Assembly: GCA_041563315.1 (NCBI GenBank) | Contig: JBFFNE010000074.1 | Span: 1-14,651, forward strand | Length of the DNA: 14,651 nt | Reading direction: 5' to 3' | Origin: JBFEYJ01 sp041563315 | GTDB taxonomy: Bacteria > Pseudomonadota > Gammaproteobacteria > Thiohalomonadales > Thiohalomonadaceae | Shown here: piece by piece, positions 7,769 through 13,765 of the stretch | How the letters are laid out: every line of letters starts with the position of its first letter | Position numbering within the stretch: the first letter of the stretch is position 1 | The notes under the pieces: model-generated | Database searches by the model: none | The model's input: only the letters and a program-made list of their open reading frames with translations | Told to the model about the DNA's origin: nothing | Position numbers and translations under genes: made by a program

Positions 7769-8262
7769 ATGCATGTCCGTAAAGTGTCGCACAAAATACT
7801 CTTCAATACTCTCCCCTGGATTCATGAGGGTCGCCTGAATGCATTGCAGGGGTGCCTACTTGCCGCCATTGATAGCCAACGCCTTAGTGTTACCGGCATA
7901 GGCCGTTCCATTAACGGCACCGCTAAAGAGAAGCACTGTATTAACCGGGCAGACCGTCTGCTATCAAACCATCATCTGTGGGCTGAACGCGAGGGTATCT
8001 ACCATACGATGGCCATGCTCATGGTCGGTAACATCAAAAGGGCACTCATACTGGTCGACTGGTCAGATTTGGATCCACATAAGCGGCACTTTCTCATCCG
8101 AGCGGCCGTGGCGCTGAAGGGCACTCTCATACGCTCTACGAAGAGGTGCATACCATCAAAACCAAGGAGAAGCCCACTACGCACAAGTCTTTCATGAAAA
8201 AGAGCAAGGCTATGCTTCCCCCTGGATCCAGGGCCCATTGTAATCACCTATGGTGGATTAAC
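7769..8262 (+). mobile_element. IS4-family transposase fragment, frameshifted and truncated
   Basis: ATG 7769 opens a frame (MHVRKVSHKI) matching the N-terminal third of IS4/IS10-type DDE transposases: RLNALQ, LSVTGIGRSI, KHCINRADRLLSN, and ALILVDWSDLDPHKRHFLIRAAVAL, which carries the first catalytic Asp. The frame fails at about 8113-8117. The homologous continuation (HTLYEEVHTIKTKEKPTTHK) is in the next frame, as expected after a one-base loss. A second shift near 8230 restores SR-PIVIT-GG. Homology stops at about 8262, and the remaining catalytic Asp and Glu are gone, so it cannot transpose. A full IS4 transposase is about 400 aa; about 165 remain. I could not identify the left inverted repeat. 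The segment abuts an IS256-family relic on the other strand. Confidence 0.8.
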
Positions 8263-8271
8263 AGAGGGGGG

Positions 8272-8458
8272 CTCCAGATCCGCTTTGAGTGACCACACGG
8301 TAAGTTGCTTGATTAGTGGAGTCAGGATCCCATCTTTGCCTATCAGATTCCACCCGTTACGCTGGGCGTAAAGGGCTTCATCGAAATCAAAGTCTTTGGA
8401 GCTATGTCATTCCTCTTTTTGCTCACCCTATTGAAATGACACAGAATTTTTAACTCTC
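8272..8458 (-). mobile_element. IS256-family left-end fragment with transposase N-terminus
   Basis: Read on the minus strand, 8400-8272 encodes SKDFDFDEALYAQ, then LIGKDGILTPLIKQL and LKADLE. This is the characteristic N-terminus of IS256-family (mutator-type) transposases; about 43 codons remain of about 400. The frame has lost its start: the sequence reads GAGGA-ATGACATAGCTCC, and restoring one G (ATGAGCTCC) would recreate an ATG 5 nt downstream of GAGGA. The stretch from 8458 to about 8430 (GAGAGTTAAAAATTCTGTG..., running inward) looks like the terminal inverted repeat, and it stops within 10 bp of the neighbouring lipoprotein stop codon. The inner end abuts the IS4 relic with about 10 unexplained bases between, so a deletion or recombination joined two elements. 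Confidence 0.75.
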
Positions 8459-8465
8459 CCGTTGA

Positions 8466-9101
8466 TTATGAGCTGATTTTCTTAATAAGTGATTTTCTCA
8501 ATATATGCTTTCTACCAAATTTCTTTTTGAATTGCTTTGCAGCATTCTTGTAGTCGTCTAAAAGCTCCATGCCAATTATGGAGTTGAAGTCATCACGCTC
8601 GTATTTTAGTTTACCGATATAAACAGCTCTGTCGTCTGGTTTGATATCTAACTTAAACCAGGTGGGCAGTTGAATTTTTCCACTGACTCCCCGGGTGGAA
8701 AGCTCCATCACGACACTGCCTTCAACCATGTAGTTCATATCCCTGGGGATTGTAAAGAAAAAAGTTTTACCCAATTCCGGAGTGATCAGATACTTGTAGT
8801 TGCTGGCTTCAGGTTGGCTATTGAATTGGATCATGGCGCGATTACGATTCATCTTAGCGTAGCCAAAAAGATCGAGTACGCCCGGGGGATTGAGTAACTG
8901 TTCTTCATGGGCGAGTTTTGGTGTTAATTCAATTGTCCCAACGACGATGATTTCATTGTTGTTTACATTGGCTAAAGAGTCTGCCTCTTTGAGACGTTGC
9001 CCTCCCATGCTGCAGGCTTGCAGGAGCATGAAAGCTGCTGTAAGCAGTGCCGTTCGAGAATATATTAATATGTACTTGTTTGTTTTCATGACTGGCCACA
9101 T
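8466..9101 (-). CDS. Hypothetical outer-membrane lipoprotein (second gene of pair)
   Basis: Protein of 211 aa. The signal peptide ends in the lipobox LLQAC (Cys30), followed by Ser, which predicts outer-membrane sorting. The mature part has many beta-type segments (EIIVVGTIEL, TFFFTIPRDM, VSGKIQLPTWFKLDI, RAVYIGKLKYERDD) and a Lys/Arg-rich C-terminus (KKKFGRKHILRKSLIKKI). I recognise no domain by name. The ATG lies 2 nt after the stop of the upstream lipoprotein gene and neither start candidate has a ribosome-binding site, so translational coupling is likely. ATG 9089 (MKTNKYIL) gives a more typical signal peptide and is a real alternative. The short AVYIGKLKYE motif resembles VYFLGSYEYKP in its partner, hinting at distant relationship or shared fold. 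Confidence 0.8.
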   Translation of the reverse strand: MWPVMKTNKYILIYSRTALLTAAFMLLQACSMGGQRLKEADSLANVNNNEIIVVGTIELTPKLAHEEQLLNPPGVLDLFGYAKMNRNRAMIQFNSQPEASNYKYLITPELGKTFFFTIPRDMNYMVEGSVVMELSTRGVSGKIQLPTWFKLDIKPDDRAVYIGKLKYERDDFNSIIGMELLDDYKNAAKQFKKKFGRKHILRKSLIKKISS

Positions 9102-9103
9102 TG

Positions 9104-9715
9104 CTATTTAAGTTGATGAAGACGCTTTTCTATCATGCTGATCTGGTTGGTATAAACGGCCAGGTCACTATCGTTTTTCATGATCTCAAGCAGCTTAGTT
9201 AGCAGTTGTTTTTCACTTGGGGATTTGCTTTTATCCATGCCAAATCCATCGGGCTTGAAAAAGGATCCGGAATCAATAGGTTTGTACTCATAAGAACCTA
9301 GAAAATAGACGCCGGGTTTTTTGATGACTTTGCTGGTGTCGTTTCGTCCCTGACCACCAAAATTGTAGGTATATCTTGTATTGCTGTACCAGCGGGTGTG
9401 GCGCCCAAATTTATCCACCTGAATTGAGGCGCCTTGCTTTACACCAATATTCCAAAAAAGGCCTTCGTCGACACCGCAGGGGTAATAGCTCTGTTCAGGT
9501 TTGTATTGTTTTATGGACACCCAATCAATACCACCCCAGGAAGGGGCGTTTTCCATGTCAAAATATCCGAACACAACAGACAGCGTCTGATCGTTTTTGT
9601 CGATCACTTTCTTTTCACTAAATAGAGAACAGCCACTACTTAACAGTATCGCTGGCAATATAATAAATAAAAAAATAACCTTTTTAAGGTGAAATGTTTT
9701 GTTTTTCGCAATCAT
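9104..9715 (-). CDS. Hypothetical outer-membrane lipoprotein (first gene of pair)
   Basis: Protein of 203 aa. A Lys-rich start and hydrophobic core (KKVIFLFIILPAILL) lead to the lipobox LSSGC with Cys29, followed by Ser, which predicts an outer-membrane lipoprotein. The mature part includes VVFGYFDMENAPSWGGIDWV, a Cys at about position 80 and PGVYFLGSYEYKP; the C-terminus is helical. I recognise no family with certainty. AGGAG (9726-9722) lies 6 nt before the ATG. The second lipoprotein gene starts 2 nt after this stop, so the two form one transcription unit and may act together at the outer membrane. The pair sits between an IS256 relic and an IS200-like relic and is more AT-rich than mrcB, so it was probably acquired with the accessory block. 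Confidence 0.82.
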   Translation of the reverse strand: MIAKNKTFHLKKVIFLFIILPAILLSSGCSLFSEKKVIDKNDQTLSVVFGYFDMENAPSWGGIDWVSIKQYKPEQSYYPCGVDEGLFWNIGVKQGASIQVDKFGRHTRWYSNTRYTYNFGGQGRNDTSKVIKKPGVYFLGSYEYKPIDSGSFFKPDGFGMDKSKSPSEKQLLTKLLEIMKNDSDLAVYTNQISMIEKRLHQLK

Positions 9716-10218
9716 GGCATTCTCCTGTCCTTTAGATGCTGCACCAATTGAAATATTAACTTTAATGAATTGGAGGTGTTCGATCTCCTGCGTGATGCCT
9801 TTAATGTTCTGGAAAACATGAAGGAGATGCTCTAATCATGGCAGTAAGTCAAACGAAACGATCACCGATGTCGCATAATCCCTCTGCCCCGTTTTGCTGA
9901 AAGCCGCTTTTTTGTGTTCCAGAGAGCTGCTGCTTGCCTCCGTACTCTCAGGGTAAGCGGACTTTGCTTATGTGCACTCACGGTGCACGCGTAGCTACTA
10001 CATACGTTGCTCTCAGTGTAGATTTAGTATACGCATAGACCTTATCGTCGCTATGGAATTAATTGTGTGACAAGGATCACGTAATGATTCGTGGAGATTG
10101 AGATGAAAGGAGGCCCGTCACGTCTTCCGAGGGCGGCTCTTGTAGAAGAGGTTCAATAGAAAGTGTCGCAATCCCTTTATGAGCCTCAATCTATCATTTC
10201 GCCAGAATTTCTCTCACC
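9716..10218. other. Region without an intact gene, upstream of the lipoprotein pair
   Basis: The bases next to 9715 hold the ribosome-binding site and presumably the promoter of the lipoprotein pair. On the plus strand, an open stretch at 9752-9835 (ending VFDLLRDAFNVLENMKEML, stop TAA) looks like the C-terminal end of some helical protein, but it has no start and is too short to assign. A hairpin, GTGCAC-TCACG-GTGCAC, lies at 9972-9988. At 10103 a short ATG frame (MKGGPSRLPR) ends after 18 codons and looks accidental. The stretch is probably debris left by mobile-element activity. Confidence 0.35.
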
Positions 10219-10463
10219 TCAGGACCAGCCCGTGCGGCCGGAGGCCTCTGGCGTCTCGGCCATGCCGGCACGTGTCGGATTGAGATCGAAATAGGCCATA
10301 CAGGCGGCTAGGCAATCCTCAATCCATGTATGACGGTGTTCGTAACTTTGGCCGGTATGGCTGTCCTCCCCACAGAGAAAAGCACGGCGCACACAGCGGG
10401 AGACACACAGTGGTAGTAGGTTGCGACATCGAGGGAAACCTGGGCTTTCCTTGGGTTGGGCAT
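10219..10463 (-). mobile_element. IS200-like (Y1/RAYT-type) transposase relic with internal deletion
   Basis: The minus-strand start ATG 10463 has AAGGA 7 nt upstream and reads MPNPRKAQVSLDVATYYHCVS, the N-terminus of REP-associated/IS200-like Y1 transposases. A one-base shift after CVS then gives RCVRRAFLCGED and GQSYEHRHTWIED, typical of the next segment. That runs straight into CLAACMAYFDLNPTRAGMA, which in intact relatives lies more than 100 residues further on. The central part, including the HUH metal-binding motif, is therefore deleted in frame. The remnant ends at TGA 10219-10221 soon after AETPEAS, so the C-terminal third is also missing. It is inactive. It lies between the lipoprotein pair and the cassette-like block. 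Confidence 0.82.
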
Positions 10464-10612
10464 GAAATCATCCTTGATACCTGTGAAACCATGAAAAGAT
10501 TGACAGAGCTTAACGCCGCTGGCAAGTTTAGAGCGAGTGTCCGATTGGGACAACCTTAGCCCAGTAATCCTGCTTCTATTATCAGTCGGACTAATTATCA
10601 GGTTAATGATAG

Positions 10613-10768
10613 TTTTCGCAGTCACATGATGAGTATTGGGTGTCTATGTCAGCGTTTGTTGTGATAGAAGGAAAGGCGTTATATTTCTTGACTAAGAAGG
10701 ATTCAGACGAGGCTAAGAAGATCAAAAGCAATAGAACGACTCAACAAGGCGCTGGTGTGGGACGCTAG
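10613..10768 (+). pseudogene. Possible fragment of a PNPOx-like (PPOX family) protein
   Basis: An open frame from 10613 to TAG 10766-10768 reads SHDEYWVSMSAFVVIEGKAL, then YFLTKKDSDEAKKIKSNR. The only ATG (10646) would give 40 aa. The pattern hydrophobic strand, EGKALYFLTKKDS, then a basic helix ending KSNR resembles the core strand-turn-helix of pyridoxamine-phosphate-oxidase-like proteins (LYF.T..DS.K.. .I..N). If so, the N-terminal and C-terminal parts are missing. The end overlaps an attC-like site, so it may be the truncated remains of a cassette gene cut back by the neighbouring IS200-like element. The assignment rests on pattern only. Confidence 0.3.
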
Positions 10769-10806
10769 CCGCGATGCGGCTCGTGCCCTGCAACTTAGCG
10801 TTATGT
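10739..10806 (+). repeat. attC-like site 1
   Basis: A 68-bp element begins with ACTCAAC (10739-10745), an exact RYYYAAC, and ends with GTTATGT (10800-10806), a near match to GTTRRRY that complements the left heptamer at 5 of 7 positions. The centre folds as AGCCGC-GAT-GCGGCT, with further pairing of the flanking GGGACG and CGTGCCC. The sequences next to the ends (AACAAGGCGCTGG and CTGCAACTTAGCGTTATG) look like classic attC L and R boxes. The start of the next gene lies 22 bp beyond, as in integron cassettes. Confidence 0.6.
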
Positions 10807-10828
10807 GTCTAAATACAGGAAAAAAACA

Positions 10829-11230
10829 ATGGATGTTATTAATAGGGTCAGCCTAAAAGTCAAGGCTAATGTTATTCTCGCAATGCTTTTATGCATATCA
10901 ATTTTCCACATCCTTGTTATGGTCGGGCTAATACCCTATAGCATCGTATGGGGCGGTCGTTTGAAAAGCTTGTCTCAAATGTATGTATTTGAGGCGGTTT
11001 CATTAATAATAACTTTAGCAATCATGTCAGTAGTTGGCATGAAGGCGGGGTATATCCAACCATTTCTAAGCGGCAAGGTTATCAATGTCATATTGTGGTT
11101 TTTGGCAGCATTGTTTTTGCTAAACAGCGTAGGAAATATCATGTCACTGAGTAAGGTGGAAGCCATTGTCTTCACTCCACTCACTCTACTATCCGCTCTT
11201 CTTTTTTATAGAATGGCAATCGAGAAATGA
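10829..11230 (+). CDS. Four-helix membrane protein, cassette-type hypothetical
   Basis: Protein of 133 aa. ATG 10829 has AGGA (10817-10820) 8 nt upstream; a GTG at 10805 would add eight residues but overlaps the attC-like end. Four hydrophobic helices lie at about 12-37, 50-73, 82-104 and 110-128. Between the first two is a conserved-looking loop, GLIPYSIVWGGRLKSLSQMY. I recognise this as a widespread small membrane-protein type that often occurs as single genes in accessory DNA, but it has no known function. It sits directly behind attC-like site 1 and ahead of a second structured spacer, so it is probably an integron-type cassette gene. Confidence 0.8.
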   Translation: MDVINRVSLKVKANVILAMLLCISIFHILVMVGLIPYSIVWGGRLKSLSQMYVFEAVSLIITLAIMSVVGMKAGYIQPFLSGKVINVILWFLAALFLLNSVGNIMSLSKVEAIVFTPLTLLSALLFYRMAIEK

Positions 11231-11240
11231 CGAAAACACA

Positions 11241-11318
11241 TAATAACCGCTTCGCGCACGACATCTTATCCTTGCGCTATGAACCAGGGCAAGCCGCAGC
11301 TCAATCGGAACGTTACAT
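11241..11318 (+). repeat. attC-like site 2, degenerate
   Basis: A spacer of 78 bp begins TAATAACCGC and ends CGGAACGTTACAT. The left AAC and right GTT are kept, but the other heptamer positions (TAATAAC, GTTACAT) do not fit the consensus and pair at only 4 of 7 positions. Inside, CCTTGC pairs with GCAAG around a 13-base loop. The position is right for an attC: just after the stop of one gene and 6 bp before the ATG of the next. On its own it would not be called. Confidence 0.35.
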
Positions 11319-11324
11319 GCTGCA

Positions 11325-11774
11325 ATGAAAATAACACCACTTTCATTCACTGTAAGTGCCGGCTTGTTTGGCATGATTGCATTAACAACTACACTACTCT
11401 ATTCGCTAGTTATGGGAACCGACCTTATACGTTCAGACGATCCGTATATCATTGGTCTTGCTCTAGCCAGCATCACATCTCTAGCTTCACTTATGTATTT
11501 ATTGTTGAAAGAGATAAATTATAAATGGCTTAATCCAAATTATTGCGCTGCTGCATACTATTTGGTCTTGTCTGCATATTGCCTATTTATCGAGTATATT
11601 GGAGGTGAGGTGTCAGGTTATGGCTACTTCTTTCTTTCTTCTATAGCGCTGTCATTCCCCGCTTTCTTGCTTGTGGTATTTTACCCTGGCATTCAAAAAT
11701 ATATAAAATATGGGGTTGCAAGCGGTTTAATATATTTGATTGGATATATCTATGTGTTATCAAGTCGCATGTAG
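11325..11774 (+). CDS. Five-helix membrane protein, cassette-type hypothetical
   Basis: Protein of 149 aa, nearly all hydrophobic, with likely helices at about 8-30, 41-62, 74-93, 98-119 and 127-146. Loops are short; the first contains MGTDLIRSDDPY and the second KEINYKWLNPNY. I recognise no family. ATG 11325 lies only 6 bp after the end of attC-like site 2 and has no clear Shine-Dalgarno sequence, a common situation for integron cassette genes. It is AT-rich compared with the GC-rich left end of the window. The 72 bp after its stop contain GCGTTACGG at 11816-11824, perhaps the remains of another attC end, but no matching left heptamer is visible. Confidence 0.75.
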   Translation: MKITPLSFTVSAGLFGMIALTTTLLYSLVMGTDLIRSDDPYIIGLALASITSLASLMYLLLKEINYKWLNPNYCAAAYYLVLSAYCLFIEYIGGEVSGYGYFFLSSIALSFPAFLLVVFYPGIQKYIKYGVASGLIYLIGYIYVLSSRM

Positions 11775-11846
11775 GAATTTATCAAAGTACGCCCTTTCCT
11801 TTAGTCAGTCCGGATGCGTTACGGCATGTGATTCCGTGAAGAGTTT

Positions 11847-12377
11847 ATGCGTATCACCCTAATCCGACACGGAAAACCAGCGTTCGAACTGAAGGGCAAC
11901 GTCCGAGGAAAAGACCTGGGTGAAATTGCCAAATCATACGACCTTTCAGGGATTGTAGGTCCTGCTCCAAGAGAAGTGGTAACGGTCGTACAAGGAAGCT
12001 CCGTTGTCGTATGCAGTCACCTTGCTCGCTCGGTTGAATCAGCAGAAGCCCTTGGATGTCTTGAAGTGCATACAACTGACCCACTATTTTGCGAAACTGC
12101 ATTACCGCACTTTGATAGTGGATCTATACCCTTGCCGATAAGTTTATGGCTTGTTGCTCTAAGGCTTATGTGGTTATTCAGATTTTCAAAAAATGGCGAA
12201 TCCCTAGCAAATGCGAGGAAGCGCGCAAAGCAAGCGGCGGAAAAGCTGATTGAGTTGTCCGAAGATCATCAAAATGTTTTGCTTGTCGGTCATGGTCTTA
12301 TTAATCACCTCATTGCTAAGGAGTTGAGAAAAAGCGGTTGGCTTGGCCCATCAAAGCCAGGTAACGGTTACTGGTGA
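11847..12377 (+). CDS. Histidine phosphatase family protein, probably C-terminally clipped
   Basis: Protein of 176 aa of the histidine phosphatase (phosphoglycerate-mutase-like) superfamily, which removes phosphate from small molecules or proteins through a phosphohistidine. The catalytic set is complete: LIRHGK near the start (Arg7, His8), SHLARS with Arg61, Glu83 in FCETALPHF and His149 in LVGHGL. A hydrophobic stretch (LPISLWLVALRLMWLFRF, about 95-112) is unusual for a soluble phosphatase but occurs in cassette-borne relatives. The frame stops with TGA after PGNGYW. The same frame continues YGTYERAPT to a TAA at 12405-12407 that lies inside the next attC-like heptamer, so TGA probably replaced a sense codon and removed about 10 residues. 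The substrate is unknown. GAAGAG just before the ATG is a weak ribosome-binding site. Confidence 0.85.
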   Translation: MRITLIRHGKPAFELKGNVRGKDLGEIAKSYDLSGIVGPAPREVVTVVQGSSVVVCSHLARSVESAEALGCLEVHTTDPLFCETALPHFDSGSIPLPISLWLVALRLMWLFRFSKNGESLANARKRAKQAAEKLIELSEDHQNVLLVGHGLINHLIAKELRKSGWLGPSKPGNGYW

Positions 12378-12401
12378 TATGGAACCTATGAGCGCGCACC
12401 A

Positions 12402-12471
12402 ACATAACCATGTGCTCCAAACCTCAGGCTACAACGAGGCCGTCCGCGGCCAGTTTACCAAAGCGTCATAT
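12402..12471 (+). repeat. attC-like site 3
   Basis: A 70-bp element runs from ACATAAC (12402-12408) to GTCATAT (12465-12471). The two heptamers are complementary at 5 of 7 positions. The left one is exactly the complement of the right heptamer GTTATGT of site 1. The centre folds as GGCCG-TCCG-CGGCC. The TAA inside the left heptamer ends the read-through frame of the phosphatase gene, a frequent arrangement in cassettes. The C in the right heptamer (GTC instead of GTT) is at a critical position, so activity is doubtful. Confidence 0.5.
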
Positions 12472-12495
12472 TTAAAATGATACAGGCAGGATGCT

Positions 12496-12837
12496 ATGAA
12501 TGATTTAAAAAGAACAAAAGAGATAATGCAAAGTATTATTGATCTACATGAATTAAAGGATTATGACACTCTCTTGTTTTATATATCAGAGGCTGAAGTA
12601 GAGAAAGGAACATGGTTTACGCGCAAGCGCTTTATAGAGGTTTGCGAAGCAATAGAGAAAGAGATTGGAAAAGTTACTTCGTTTGAGCATATTGATACCC
12701 TGAAAAGAAAGTCCTCGTTCCTAACTCTATGGAAAATGACGTACAACAAAAGCCATGACGAAGTTCTCTGGCAAGTAACATTTGATGCAGCAAGTAGTAA
12801 AGTATTGTTAATGCATATCAATTGGGAACTAATATAA
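12496..12837 (+). CDS. Small soluble hypothetical protein, cassette-type
   Basis: Protein of 113 aa with no signal peptide or membrane helix. The N-terminal half is helical (KRTKEIMQSIIDLHEL, KRFIEVCEAIEKEIGKV). The C-terminal half has alternating strands (SFLTLWKMTYNK, EVLWQVTFDA, KVLLMHINWEL). This helix-then-sheet pattern resembles small DUF3887/DUF4019-like folds, but I cannot confirm membership. AGGA (12488-12491) lies 4 nt before the ATG. It is flanked by attC-like sites 3 and 4 on the same strand, so it is probably a single-gene cassette. Confidence 0.75.
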   Translation: MNDLKRTKEIMQSIIDLHELKDYDTLLFYISEAEVEKGTWFTRKRFIEVCEAIEKEIGKVTSFEHIDTLKRKSSFLTLWKMTYNKSHDEVLWQVTFDAASSKVLLMHINWELI

Positions 12838-12842
12838 AAAGC

Positions 12843-12934
12843 GTTTAACCGGCCCGTCTTTGCAAAACATTCTTTGTACTGTAATTGCACAAAACTATAC
12901 CGTTGCAGTGGCTTTCTTAGCTCAAGCGTTAAAT
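12843..12934 (+). repeat. attC-like site 4 (best heptamer match)
   Basis: A 92-bp element begins with GTTTAAC (12843-12849, exact RYYYAAC) and ends with GTTAAAT (12928-12934, exact GTTRRRY). The heptamers complement each other at 6 of 7 positions. The right end, GGCTTTCTTAGCTCAAGC-GTTAAAT, closely resembles classic attC ends such as that of aadA cassettes (..GGCTTAACTCAAGC-GTTAGAT). It starts 6 bp after one stop codon and ends 5 bp before the next ATG. Confidence 0.65.
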
Positions 12935-12938
12935 TCTT

Positions 12939-13288
12939 ATGAAAATAGAACTTCTACTTCTTATTTCTGGCGTTCTCCTTGGTGGCGTCTCTTTTTGGCC
13001 TGGAGAGTGTTAAAGAAAAAGAGTTGAATAATGTACTACCTTCTTTGTCTGTCACTGAAGAGACTTTTAGGATTGTTGTTACTACGACGTGCTAAAGAAA
13101 TATGAGAATGGAAAAAAAAGGAATCGATTAATACGTTACGCAGATGACTGAAGACTGACGTGGCTATTATTAAATCGTATAAAGTACACTTGACGGGTGC
13201 AGAACGAAAAAGAATTGAAGGTATTCAAAAACTTGCAGAACCTTATTTCAGAGAATCTGACACGACGCTAAACTTGCACGCGCACTGA
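12939..13288 (+). pseudogene. Frameshifted cassette gene, function unknown
   Basis: ATG 12939 begins MKIELLLLISGVLLGGVSF, a membrane or signal segment, and stops at 13011-13013. Coding character then appears in successive frames. From 12997, GLESVKEKELNNVLPSL and VTEETFRIVV. From 13080, YYDVLKKYENGKKRNRLI, ending at TGA 13149-13151. From 13157, DVAIIKSYKVHLTGAERKR and IQKLAEPYF, ending at TGA 13286-13288. The first shift is explained by one extra T in the run 12992-12996. The last lies in a repeated GACTGA stretch (13146-13158). Together they suggest an original protein of about 110 aa with an N-terminal anchor or signal. I recognise no family. It directly follows attC-like site 4. Sequencing error is an alternative explanation for single shifts, less so for three. 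Confidence 0.5.
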
Positions 13289-13317
13289 AATGCGCACCGG
13301 TATATAAAAGGTTAGGT
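13267..13317 (+). repeat. attC-like site 5, short and uncertain
   Basis: The right end GTTAGGT (13311-13317) fits GTTRRRY exactly and lies 5 bp before the next ATG. The best left partner, GCTAAAC (13267-13273), departs from RYYYAAC at one position and pairs poorly. Between them is a hairpin GCGCA-CTGAAA-TGCGC (13280-13295). At 51 bp it is shorter than usual attC sites, so it may be truncated or only half real. Confidence 0.3.
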
Positions 13318-13322
13318 GCTCC

Positions 13323-13724
13323 ATGGCTAGAACATTTAAAGGTCCTTTTCTCATGACGGTCCTCTGTGTATCAGGCGCTGCGGTTTCTGCCGAGAAATGG
13401 TTTGAGGTCCCGGGCGGTAGCTGGAGTCCCCGGCAAAGTAACCTGGTTGCTATTGAGCAAGGTTTACATAAACATATCATGTTAAAAGCAGGAGCACGTC
13501 ACCTACAAGTCAAGCCTTGGCACATGTATAAATTTCAGTATCAGGGCCAAGGCAACGCTAAGAGACAAGCGATCTTCATTAATGCCTTCTGCACTGACTT
13601 TGGATATAAGGAACTACCTCGCAAGTGGTTGATAGCAAACGATGGCGGCACTTGCTTCTTTAGGGTCAAATATGTACCTGTAAAAGGCACGTTCGATGGC
13701 CTCGAATTTAACGGTGAAGCGTAG
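13323..13724 (+). CDS. Secreted/periplasmic hypothetical protein, cassette-type
   Basis: Protein of 133 aa with a signal peptide (MTVLCVSGAAVSA, cleavage predicted before EKWFEVPGG). The mature part has conserved-looking motifs, MYKFQYQGQG, IFINAFC and DGGTCFFRVKY, and ends LEFNGEA. Two cysteines, at 90 and 111, could form a disulfide in the periplasm. I recognise the overall pattern (WFEVPGGSW ... FQYQGQ ... NAFC ... DGGTCFF.VKY ... FNG.A) as a recurrent small exported protein of gammaproteobacteria with no known function. ATG 13323 lies just after a GTTAGGT attC-type heptamer; ATG 13353 would give a shorter but adequate signal peptide. It is the last gene of the cassette-like run. Confidence 0.8.
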   Translation: MARTFKGPFLMTVLCVSGAAVSAEKWFEVPGGSWSPRQSNLVAIEQGLHKHIMLKAGARHLQVKPWHMYKFQYQGQGNAKRQAIFINAFCTDFGYKELPRKWLIANDGGTCFFRVKYVPVKGTFDGLEFNGEA

Positions 13725-13765
13725 GTGAGCGCACTTGGTATATTAATTCGCCACCTGGCGCTCAC
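13725..13765 (+). repeat. Inverted repeat directly after the last cassette-like gene
   Basis: GTGAGCGC (13725-13732) and GCGCTCAC (13758-13765) are perfect 8-bp inverted arms separated by 25 bases, starting one base after the stop codon. No T-run follows, so a classic intrinsic terminator is unlikely. It could be an RNA 3'-end structure or the core of a degraded attC. Confidence 0.5.

Noticed and set aside
9752..9900. Small frames ending NMKEML and starting MAVSQTKRS
   Set aside because: The first has no start codon and the second is only 20 aa; neither shows a recognisable domain.
9898..9917. AAAGCCGCTTTTTT as an intrinsic terminator
   Set aside because: The stem would be only four base pairs and no clear upstream plus-strand gene ends there.
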